From contig JBJXHC010000107.1 of NCBI GenBank assembly GCA_046160825.1, positions 1-14,032 on the forward strand: 14,032 bases of DNA, given 5' to 3'. This DNA comes from JBJXHC01 sp046160825 (GTDB lineage Bacteria; Bacteroidota; Ignavibacteria; UBA10030; UBA6906). The notes under the pieces were generated by a model. The model saw nothing but the letters and a program-made list of their open reading frames with translations, did not search any database and had not been told where the DNA came from. Positions 1-6,172 of this stretch are shown here, one piece after another. Numbering within the stretch: the first letter of the stretch is position 1; every line of letters starts with the position of its first letter. The position numbers were made by a program, and so were the translations under genes.

Positions 1-100
1 TGTCCTTGTACCCTAGGTAGACCGCCACGAGCAAGCAAACGACCGTGAAGAGAAGTCCAAACTTGCGTATGTCTTTGGGTGTGGTACTGATCTTGTCCAT
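1..100 (-). CDS. SxtJ-like small membrane protein, 5' part only
   Basis: Only the first 33 codons are inside the window; the gene continues past the left edge. The ATG at 100-98 is preceded by AGGAA at 111-107 with 6-base spacing, so the start is well supported. The visible protein begins MDKISTTPKDIRKFGLLF and turns into a hydrophobic stretch (LLFTVVCLLVAVYLG, about residues 16-30), i.e. a short cytoplasmic N-terminus followed by a first membrane segment. Small membrane proteins starting with a charged '(K/R)xFG' patch followed by a helix are typical of the SxtJ family, often encoded next to NodU/TobZ-type carbamoyltransferases, as here. The family has no proven biochemical role. It lies 132 bases downstream of the carbamoyltransferase on the same strand. 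The assignment rests on context plus a short N-terminus and is moderate; another small membrane protein is possible. Confidence 0.6.
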   Translation of the reverse strand, partial: MDKISTTPKDIRKFGLLFTVVCLLVAVYLGYKD

Positions 101-121
101 AGGTGGTTCCTATGAACTCAT

Positions 122-168
122 CCCCCCGTCCCCCTTCTCTTTGACAAAGAGAAGGGGGAGTGAGGGGG
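122..168. repeat. Perfect inverted repeat (hairpin) in the gap between two minus-strand genes
   Basis: Positions 130-143 (CCCCCTTCTCTTTG) are the exact reverse complement of 145-158, giving a 14-base perfect inverted repeat around one central base. Flanking C-run (122-127) and G-run (164-168) could extend pairing after a small internal loop. There is no T-run on either exit side, so it does not look like a standard intrinsic terminator. It resembles the C/G-rich 'CCCTTCTC...GAGAAGGGG' palindromes scattered between genes in many bacteria. In the transcript it could stabilise the carbamoyltransferase 3' end or lower expression of the downstream membrane protein. Confidence 0.75.
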
Positions 169-191
169 TTGAGTTCGGTGAAGCAATTATC

Positions 192-228
192 AGATTCTTC
201 GTCGCTTGAAAACACTCCTCAGAATGAC
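192..228 (-). repeat. Dispersed intergenic repeat of the GTCATTCTGAG...GAAGAATCT type
   Basis: Read on the minus strand this stretch begins GTCATTCTGAGGAG and ends GCGACGAAGAATCT. That word pair is a widespread short intergenic repeat in many bacterial genomes (general recollection, not a search). Its ends carry a short ATTCT/AGAAT inverted match. It sits 4 bases beyond the stop codon of the carbamoyltransferase and next to the hairpin at 122-168, so the gap between the two genes consists almost wholly of repeat material. Confidence 0.5.
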
Positions 229-232
229 GGCG

Positions 233-2050
233 TCAATCCAGCTCAAACTCCTTCATCCACTTCTCGTCGCTCTCAACTGGTTTCTGGTCCGACTTGGCAA
301 GCACGAAACTTCCCATCACCAGGTAATCCATCTCCGTCCGCATGAAGCAGTTGAACGCCTCCTCAGGCCGGCAGACAATCGGCTCGCCCCGCACGTTGAA
401 CGAGGTGTTGATGATTACCGGACAGCCGGTCTTTCTATAAAAAGCCTGGATCACATCGTAGTACAACGGATTCGTTTCTTTATGAACGGTCTGGATACGC
501 GCAGAATAATCAATGTGCGTCACCGCCGGAATCTCCGACCGCACAACATTCAGCTTGTCGATGCCGGCGAGGTTCTCATCTGCAACGGGCTTCCGCTTCT
601 CCGGGACAACAGGCGCAACGAGCAACATATACGGACTGTCATACTCCATCCCGAAATACTCTGCAACATGTTCGCGCAACACCGACGGCGCAAACGGACG
701 GAACGACTCCCGGTATTTTATCTTCAGGTTCATTACCGATTGCATTTTTGGAGACCGTGCATCGCCGATGATGCTGCGTGCGCCCAACGCCCGCGGACCG
801 AATTCCATCCTTCCCTCAAACCAACCGACAACATTCTCTTTCGCAATCAATTCTGCAACCACCTCCGGCAACTCGTTACGTGTGACTTTGCGATACACAG
901 TTTCATTCGTCTTCAGGCATTGCTCAATCTCTTCATCTGAAAACTCCGGTCCGAGGTACGAGCCGTGCTGCGAGTCTTTGCCGCGTGCCGCTTTTCGTTC
1001 ATTCCCAAGTACAGCGTGCCAAGCAAACAATGCAGCACCAAGCGCGCCACCCGCATCTCCCGCCGCGGGCTGAATCCAAATGTCCTTGAATGGCCCTTCG
1101 CGCAGAATCCTCCCATTGCCAACGCAGTTCAACACAACTCCACCTGCCAGAACAAGATTCTGCTCTCCTGTTTCCTTGTGAACGTGGCGCGCCATCCGCA
1201 GCATAATCTCTTCGGTCACTTCCTGCAAGGAGCGCGCAAGGTCCATCTCCCGTTGCGTCAACTGTGATTCTGCTTTCCGGGGCGGGCCACCGAACAATGC
1301 GTCAAACTTCCGGTTGGTCATCGTCAGACCGGCGCAGTAATTGAAATACTCCATGTTCATCTTGAACGACCCGTCTTCTTTCAAGTCAATAAGATGATCA
1401 TAGATGGTCTGTACGTATTTCGGCTCGCCATACGGTGCGAGTCCCATCACCTTGTACTCCGCCGAGTTGACCTTGAACCCTGTGAAGTACGTGAACGCAG
1501 AATACAGTAACCCGAGTGAGTGCGGAAAGTTCATCTCACCTTGAATCGTAAGCTTGTTCCCATCCCCGATCCCGTAACTCGTGGTCGTCCATTCTCCAAC
1601 GCCGTCCAGAGTGAGAAACGCTGCATGTTGAAACGGTGAGGGATAAAAAGCAGAGGCGGCGTGGGATTCGTGATGCTCGGTGAAGAAGATCGGACCATCG
1701 TAGTCAAGTTCACTACGGATCGAATTCGGAATCCAGAGTTTCTCCCGCAACCAGAGCGGCATCGCCATCAGGAAAGAGCGAATACCGAGCGGCGCGTACG
1801 CCAGATAGGTCTCGAGGATACGCTCGAACTTGAGCAGTGGCTTGTCATAAAAAACAACGTGGGAGAGATCGGCGGCGGTAATACCCGCGTGACTCAAGCA
1901 GAAGGCAATTGCATTGGAGGGGAAATTGAAATCGTGTTTTTTGCGGGTGAAGCGTTCTTCCTGGGCAGCGGCAACGATCTCGCCATCCCTGATCAGCGCG
2001 GCAGCGGAATCATGGTAGTAGCACGAAATGCCGAGGATGTACGTTGCCAC
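233..2050 (-). CDS. Carbamoyltransferase, NodU/TobZ family
   Basis: 605 residues, the usual length for this family. These enzymes use carbamoyl phosphate and ATP to form carbamoyl-adenylate, then pass the carbamoyl group to a hydroxyl on a sugar or metabolite. The N-terminal Kae1-like domain opens with ILGISCYYHDSAAALI and carries the metal-binding HHESHA motif (residues 126-131) followed by LTLDGVGEW (147-155). A glycine-rich LAGGVVLNC (301-309) lies in the second half of this domain. The C-terminal domain starts near 405 with VVGWFEGRMEFGPRALGARS (407-426), a strong family signature, and continues through FRPFAPSVL (450-458) and CPVIINTSFNVRGEP (543-557). The start is GTG, supported by GAGGA 6 bases upstream and by family-like N-terminal residues. 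It begins 12 bases after the carB2 stop, so co-transcription with the carbamoyl-phosphate source is likely. The acceptor substrate cannot be read from sequence; the SxtJ-like gene and nearby SGNH hydrolase suggest a surface glycan rather than an antibiotic. Confidence 0.95.
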   Translation of the reverse strand: MATYILGISCYYHDSAAALIRDGEIVAAAQEERFTRKKHDFNFPSNAIAFCLSHAGITAADLSHVVFYDKPLLKFERILETYLAYAPLGIRSFLMAMPLWLREKLWIPNSIRSELDYDGPIFFTEHHESHAASAFYPSPFQHAAFLTLDGVGEWTTTSYGIGDGNKLTIQGEMNFPHSLGLLYSAFTYFTGFKVNSAEYKVMGLAPYGEPKYVQTIYDHLIDLKEDGSFKMNMEYFNYCAGLTMTNRKFDALFGGPPRKAESQLTQREMDLARSLQEVTEEIMLRMARHVHKETGEQNLVLAGGVVLNCVGNGRILREGPFKDIWIQPAAGDAGGALGAALFAWHAVLGNERKAARGKDSQHGSYLGPEFSDEEIEQCLKTNETVYRKVTRNELPEVVAELIAKENVVGWFEGRMEFGPRALGARSIIGDARSPKMQSVMNLKIKYRESFRPFAPSVLREHVAEYFGMEYDSPYMLLVAPVVPEKRKPVADENLAGIDKLNVVRSEIPAVTHIDYSARIQTVHKETNPLYYDVIQAFYRKTGCPVIINTSFNVRGEPIVCRPEEAFNCFMRTEMDYLVMGSFVLAKSDQKPVESDEKWMKEFELD

Positions 2051-2056
2051 TCACCG

Positions 2057-2061
2057 TCCTC
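2057..2061 (-). promoter_or_regulatory. Ribosome binding site deciding the GTG start of the carbamoyltransferase
   Basis: On the minus strand GAGGA (2061-2057) lies 6 bases before the GTG at 2050-2048 and just after the carB2 stop (2065-2063). The strong site justifies the non-ATG start and implies translation soon after ribosomes finish carB2. Confidence 0.65.
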
Positions 2062-2062
2062 A

Positions 2063-3928
2063 TCACATCTGAAATGATTTGATATATTCAACGAGCCGGC
2101 TGCAATCCTCAAGCGAATCAAGGTTCTGCGCCTCGCCCCCCTGCGCGGCGAGTTCATGGTGTTCTTGGATACTCAACACTCCAAGTTCCTGTTGACGCAT
2201 GCGCTCGATGCTTTTTGCGGCAAACGCTGCAGCGGAAATTGTGGTAATGAACGGTACTTTGTGTTCCAGCGCCGCCCGGCCAATCGCATGCTCGTCCTTG
2301 CGGGACGTTTGTCCGAGCGGTGTATTAATGATGAACTGCACCCACCCGTTGTTGATGACGTCGATGATATTCAACGTCCCCTCACTCGCTTTGAGCACCG
2401 GGCGGTTGATGATGCCGTACTCTTGAAGAAATTTCGATGTCCCTTGCGTGGCGATAACCTTGAAACCGAGTCTCACGAATGCACGGACAACATTGGCGGA
2501 GCGTTCACGCTTGTCGTAGTCATTCAGACTTACGAATACCGTTCCGGATTGCGGTAACTCCATTCCGGCTGCGATGGATGCTTTTGCAAACGAGACTCCG
2601 AAGCTGCTGGAGATACCCATTACCTCGCCGGTGGAGCGCATTTCCGGACCGAGGAAATGATGGGCAGACGGAAACTTGGTGAATGGGAAGACCGATTCTT
2701 TTATCGCCACGTGCTTGGCCCAGCCGTAACCCTTGACATCCAGTTCCTTCAACTTTTTCCCCACCATCAGCTTTGCGGCAATCTTCGCCAACGGAATTCC
2801 CGTCGCCTTGCTCACAAAGGGTACAGTGCGCGACGCGCGGGGATTCACTTCAAGCACATGGACTTTATTCCGATGCAATGCGAACTGAATGTTGACCAGA
2901 CCGACCACCTTGAGCGCGAGCGCAAGCTTACGCGTGTAGGTCATGATCGTATGCAACTGTTCCGCGGTAATGGAATACGGTGGAAGAACACACGAGCTAT
3001 CGCCCGAATGCACACCGGCTTCCTCTATATGCTGCATCACCCCGCCGATATGAACGTCCTCGCCGTCGCACAACGCGTCGACATCGAACTCGTAGGCATC
3101 TTCCAGAAATTTATCGATCAGGATTGGACGTTCGGGCGAGACATACACCGCCTTCGCCATATATTCCGCCAGTGCTTCGTCCGTGTAGCAGATTTCCATT
3201 GCCCGACCGCCAAGCACGTATGATGGCCGGACGAGAACCGGATATCCAACGCGATGCGCCACACTAACAGCGGCGGTGAGGTCCGATGCTGTGCCGTAAT
3301 CCGGGACGGGAATCTTTAATTCATCAATCAGCTTGCCAAAGCGTTCTCTGTCTTCTGCAAGATCAATGCCTTCGGTGGATGTGCCGAGAATTTTCCATCC
3401 GTGTGCTTCAAGTCCTTTTGCAAGCTTCAATGGCGTCTGGCCACCAAAGCTGACGATGATACCGTCGGGCTTTTCCAGATCGCAGATATTGAGCACGTCT
3501 TCCAGCGTCAGTGGCTCGAAGTAGAGTTTGTCGGTAATATCGTAATCGGTGGAGACAGTCTCGGGATTGCAGTTGACCATGATGGTCTCGAATCCCTCTT
3601 CTTCCAAACCCATCACACCGTGAACACAACAGTAATCGAATTCAATTCCCTGACCGATACGATTTGGACCGCTCCCGAGGATAATCACCTTCTTCCTTGT
3701 GGTACGGACGGCTTCATTCTCCATTTCATACGTGGAGTAATGATAGGGAGTTTCTGCAGCGAACTCGGCGGCACACGTATCAACGGTTTTGTATACTGGA
3801 ACGATGCCGAACTTGATGCGTAGTGCCCGTACGGTTTTCTCGTCGGTCTTCCAAAGATGAGCAAGCTGACGGTCGGAGAACCCGAGTCGCTTTGCTTTGA
3901 AGAATATGTCTCTGGTTACCGGTTTCAC
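2063..3928 (-). CDS. carB: Carbamoyl-phosphate synthase large subunit, C-terminal half (CarB2)
   Basis: 621 residues that align with the second half of a standard CarB (Escherichia coli CarB is 1073 residues). Residues 1-70 are the second part of the oligomerisation domain, ending PVYKTVDTCAAEF (44-56). Residues 80-460 are the carbamoyl-phosphate-forming ATP-grasp domain, with GSGPNRIGQGIEFDYC (85-100), NCNPETVSTDYD (119-130), RPSYVLGGRAMEI (234-246), HIEEAGVHSGDS (300-311) and EVNPRASRTVPF (360-371). Residues about 462-590 form the MGS-like regulatory domain, retaining TQGT (494-497) and K513 at the positions that bind UMP phosphate in E. coli, although the usual His after Thr494 is Gln. The last 30 residues or so, after LSIQEH (585-590), extend beyond the E. 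coli C-terminus. The start is GTG, overlapping the upstream gene's stop by 4 bases (GTGA), with AAGGA 6 bases upstream. It must pair with CarB1 (4539-6014) and with a glutaminase subunit encoded elsewhere. Split CarBs of similar size are known in some archaea such as Methanocaldococcus jannaschii. Confidence 0.96.
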   Translation of the reverse strand: MKPVTRDIFFKAKRLGFSDRQLAHLWKTDEKTVRALRIKFGIVPVYKTVDTCAAEFAAETPYHYSTYEMENEAVRTTRKKVIILGSGPNRIGQGIEFDYCCVHGVMGLEEEGFETIMVNCNPETVSTDYDITDKLYFEPLTLEDVLNICDLEKPDGIIVSFGGQTPLKLAKGLEAHGWKILGTSTEGIDLAEDRERFGKLIDELKIPVPDYGTASDLTAAVSVAHRVGYPVLVRPSYVLGGRAMEICYTDEALAEYMAKAVYVSPERPILIDKFLEDAYEFDVDALCDGEDVHIGGVMQHIEEAGVHSGDSSCVLPPYSITAEQLHTIMTYTRKLALALKVVGLVNIQFALHRNKVHVLEVNPRASRTVPFVSKATGIPLAKIAAKLMVGKKLKELDVKGYGWAKHVAIKESVFPFTKFPSAHHFLGPEMRSTGEVMGISSSFGVSFAKASIAAGMELPQSGTVFVSLNDYDKRERSANVVRAFVRLGFKVIATQGTSKFLQEYGIINRPVLKASEGTLNIIDVINNGWVQFIINTPLGQTSRKDEHAIGRAALEHKVPFITTISAAAFAAKSIERMRQQELGVLSIQEHHELAAQGGEAQNLDSLEDCSRLVEYIKSFQM

Positions 3929-4542
3929 TTCGATTCCTTGTGATGCATACCCGGCACGCGGTGTACTTTGCCTTCGGGATGACGCAGCGTAGTGTACAGA
4001 TCGACTTGCTCCTTCGTCAACACACCCCTTGCTCTGATATGTGCCGCAAGGTGAACAGCGCGCAATTCACCGCGGAGTCTGCCGATGTCCTCTGTACGCT
4101 TCTTCATATCCGATTCCTCTGCCTTACCAAGTGCGAATAATCGGTGAAGGTCCTCCTCAAGTTTGATGATTTGTACGCCGAGGTTCTGCGCGTTCTCACT
4201 CATGTCGTCAAATATGGACTCGATGTCTTTCGTCTGGTCTTCGGAGAGTTGCAATGTGTCTCGAAGTTCAACAATGTGTTTCGGACCCGGATAGCCGTTG
4301 GGATCAGCATATGATGCCATGCCTGCACCTGCGCCTGATTCGAGAGCCTCACGATCTGCGGGGATGGTCTGAGCGGAAACTGAGTCGAAGCAGCAGACAG
4401 CTAGGAGCAGAGAGCAAAGAGCTGAGAGCAAGGAGCGGGCAGCCAAGAGCAAGAAGCATCTTCGTTCATTGCTCCAACCTCTCCGCTCTCCACTTATCGC
4501 TCTTTGCTCTTTGTTTTTATTTTTTCCTTTTGCCTTTTTCAT
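3925..4542 (-). CDS. Exported Spy/CpxP-like protein embedded between the two carB halves
   Basis: 205 residues. A basic N-terminus (KKAKGKNKNK) precedes a hydrophobic segment at 29-50 and a likely signal peptidase I site after Ala57 (SVSA/Q). The mature part is charged and helical, with two LTxxQ-like motifs, LQLSEDQ (97-103) and VLTKEQ (174-179), separated by a long helix rich in Glu, Asp and Lys. This is the pattern of Spy/CpxP periplasmic proteins, which act as chaperones or metal-stress sensors; function here is inferred only. The ATG overlaps the carB1 stop by 4 bases (ATGA) and the stop overlaps the carB2 GTG by 4 bases, so translation is probably coupled across all three genes. No strong Shine-Dalgarno site lies at the usual distance; AAGGGA is about 12 bases upstream. 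The bases encoding roughly residues 10-48 are a low-complexity inverted repeat, unlike the rest of the gene. A cytoplasmic protein starting further in is possible, but the cleavage-site pattern argues for export. Confidence 0.8.
   Translation of the reverse strand: MKKAKGKNKNKEQRAISGERRGWSNERRCFLLLAARSLLSALCSLLLAVCCFDSVSAQTIPADREALESGAGAGMASYADPNGYPGPKHIVELRDTLQLSEDQTKDIESIFDDMSENAQNLGVQIIKLEEDLHRLFALGKAEESDMKKRTEDIGRLRGELRAVHLAAHIRARGVLTKEQVDLYTTLRHPEGKVHRVPGMHHKESK
3935..3939 (-). promoter_or_regulatory. Ribosome binding site for carB2, inside the upstream gene
   Basis: AAGGA (3939-3935, minus strand) ends 6 bases before the GTG at 3928-3926. It lies within the last codons of the Spy-like gene, so carB2 has its own good site despite its non-ATG start and the overlap. 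Confidence 0.65.
4401..4512. repeat. Low-complexity 'GAGCAAAGAGC' inverted repeat inside a signal-peptide coding region
   Basis: The left arm (about 4401-4454) is built of variants of GAGAGCAAGGAGC, and the right arm (about 4470-4512) of the reverse complement type GCTCTTTGCTC. The exact match AGAGCAAAGAGC at 4411-4422 recurs inverted at 4499-4510 (GCTCTTTGCTCT). The element lies wholly inside the Spy-like gene. Read on the minus strand, 4401-4454 encodes the leucine-rich hydrophobic core of the signal peptide. Similar drifting GAGCxxxGAGC words are common filler between genes in some bacterial genomes, so finding one inside a coding region is unusual. Confidence 0.7.
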
Positions 4543-6014
4543 TGAAGAACATATCCCTTCAACTCTTCTTCAAACTCCACAATCTCATTGATGTTATGCA
4601 GGAACCACGGATCGATGCCGGTGATTTCATAGAGTTCGTGAATTGACATACCGAGCAACAAGCCGTAACGGAGATAAAATATCCTGTCGGGACGAGGAAG
4701 CGAGATTTGTTCGCGCACACGCTCACGCCAGACTTGCTTCTCCGCATCCGTCAACTGTGCAATGTCGAACAAGTCCTTCCCGTCGGCGCCAAGGCCGAAG
4801 CGTCCCTGCTCAAGCGAGCGAAGGCATTTCTGCATCGCTTCTTTGAATGTCCGTCCGAACGCCATCGCCTCACCCACCGATTTCATTTGCACACCGAGCG
4901 TTTCATCCACACCCTTGAACTTCTCAAAGTCCCAGCGGGGAATTTTCACCACGCAATAATCGATTGATGGCTCGAACGAGGCCGGTGTTTGCTTCGTGAT
5001 GTCATTGGGGATCTCATCGAGAGTGTAGCCTACTGCGAGCTTGGCAGCAATCTTTGCAATCGGGAAACCTGTTGCTTTGGAAGCTAGTGCAGAAGAGCGC
5101 GACACACGCGGGTTCATCTCGATGACGAGGGCACGCCCGGTCTTGGGATCGACTGCGAACTGGATATTCGAGCCACCGGTTTCAACACCGATTGCCCGGA
5201 TGATCTTCAATGATGCGTCGCGCAACCACTGGTATTCCTTATCGGTGAGTGTCTGTGCCGGGGCAACCGTGATCGAATCGCCGGTATGAACTCCCATCGG
5301 ATCAAAGTTTTCTATCGAACAGATGATGACGACATTATCTTTCAAGTCGCGCATCACCTCAAGTTCATATTCCTTCCAGCCGATTACTGATTCTTCAAGC
5401 AGCACTTCGTGAATCGGGCTCGCCTCGAGACCGTGCTCAACGGCTTCCACAAACTCGTCCGGCTTCCGTGCAATACCGCCCCCTGTGCCACCGAGCGTGA
5501 ATGAAGGACGAATGATTGCGGGAAAACCAATGTGCGATGAAACCTTCAACGCCTCTTCCACAGATCGAACAAACCCGCCGCGCGGTGTTTCCAATCCGAT
5601 GGAGTCCATTGCTTTCTTGAATAGCTCCCTGTCCTCTGCTTTCTTGATCGCATCCAGCTTCGCCCCGATCAACTCGACGTTATACTTCCTGAGCACACCA
5701 CTCTCGGCAAGTGCGACGGCGGTGTTGAGTGCCGTCTGTCCTCCCATGGTTGGCAGAAGGGCATTGGGGCGCTCCTTCGCGATGATCTGTTCCACAAAGG
5801 CAGGGGTAATAGGCTCGATGTACGTCCGGTCCGCAAGGTCCGGGTCGGTCATGATCGTTGCGGGATTACTGTTGATGAGAATAATGCGGTAGCCTTCTTC
5901 ACGCAAGACTTTGCAGGCCTGCGTTCCGGAGTAATCGAATTCGCACGCCTGTCCGATAACAATGGGACCGGACCCTATGATGAGGATGGATTGGAGGTCA
6001 GTACGTTTGGGCAA
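4539..6014 (-). CDS. carB: Carbamoyl-phosphate synthase large subunit, N-terminal half (CarB1)
   Basis: 491 residues matching the carboxyphosphate-forming half of CarB. The N-terminus MPKRTD is the same as in E. coli CarB, which fixes the TTG at 6014-6012 as the start; an in-frame stop lies a few codons upstream and no ATG is available. By direct numbering, the residues contacting ATP and metal in E. coli CarB occur at the same positions: Arg129, Arg169, Glu215, His243, Gln285, Glu299, Asn301 and Arg303. Other landmarks are GQACEFDYSG (21-30), PTMGGQTALN (88-97) and EMNPRVSRSSALASKATGFP (299-318). Residues from about 403 form the first part of the oligomerisation domain, ending at FEEELKGYVLQ. 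The break lies in the linker where E. coli continues into the second half, so no conserved sequence seems lost. The stop overlaps the ATG of the Spy-like gene (ATGA). No carA is adjacent, so the partner glutaminase is elsewhere, or this enzyme uses ammonia. Confidence 0.97.
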   Translation of the reverse strand: MPKRTDLQSILIIGSGPIVIGQACEFDYSGTQACKVLREEGYRIILINSNPATIMTDPDLADRTYIEPITPAFVEQIIAKERPNALLPTMGGQTALNTAVALAESGVLRKYNVELIGAKLDAIKKAEDRELFKKAMDSIGLETPRGGFVRSVEEALKVSSHIGFPAIIRPSFTLGGTGGGIARKPDEFVEAVEHGLEASPIHEVLLEESVIGWKEYELEVMRDLKDNVVIICSIENFDPMGVHTGDSITVAPAQTLTDKEYQWLRDASLKIIRAIGVETGGSNIQFAVDPKTGRALVIEMNPRVSRSSALASKATGFPIAKIAAKLAVGYTLDEIPNDITKQTPASFEPSIDYCVVKIPRWDFEKFKGVDETLGVQMKSVGEAMAFGRTFKEAMQKCLRSLEQGRFGLGADGKDLFDIAQLTDAEKQVWRERVREQISLPRPDRIFYLRYGLLLGMSIHELYEITGIDPWFLHNINEIVEFEEELKGYVLQ

Positions 6015-6041
6015 TGGAGTTGTTCTTCAAGATTGGGATAA

Positions 6042-6070
6042 ATGATAACAAAAATTGGGGGGAAAAGAAA
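6042..6070 (-). promoter_or_regulatory. Possible promoter of the split carB operon
   Basis: On the minus strand TATCAT (6047-6042) matches five of six bases of a sigma-70 -10 box. The hexamer 17 bases upstream, TTTCTT (6070-6065), is a poor -35. Transcription would start about 20 bases before the TTG of carB1. The 158-base gap (6015-6172) holds no gene; besides this site I see only a 5-base GC hairpin near 6146-6158 with no T-run. Confidence 0.3.
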
Positions 6071-6172
6071 GATGGAGCAGCAACTCATTTTGAGCTTCAA
6101 ACCGAATGACGATTCCTTACAACCCTCCCTTCCTCTGTTCAAGCGCGGCTCCCGCGGTCACGACTAACGCTG

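Noticed and set aside
130..158. Intrinsic terminator after the carbamoyltransferase
   Set aside because: The hairpin is strong, but on the minus strand it is followed by a G-run, not T residues.
206..940. 244-codon open frame on the plus strand opposite the carbamoyltransferase
   Set aside because: It is antisense to a strongly conserved gene, its translation is rich in Arg, His and Leu with no domain, and no start signal is evident. It is a shadow of the real gene.
1..2050. Saxitoxin or antibiotic biosynthesis cluster, suggested by the SxtJ-like gene and TobZ-type transferase
   Set aside because: These two families occur together in many bacteria that make neither compound, and no other biosynthetic genes are present in the window.
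3925..4542. carB as a frameshifted pseudogene broken by an insertion
   Set aside because: Both halves start and end cleanly with family-like ends, catalytic residues are intact, overlaps are exactly 4 bases on both sides, and carB2 has its own ribosome binding site. Two working genes fit better than decay.
6015..6172. Riboswitch or leader peptide controlling carB
   Set aside because: The gap is short, the candidate promoter leaves only about 20 bases of leader, and no conserved aptamer, attenuator hairpin or Arg-rich leader peptide is visible.
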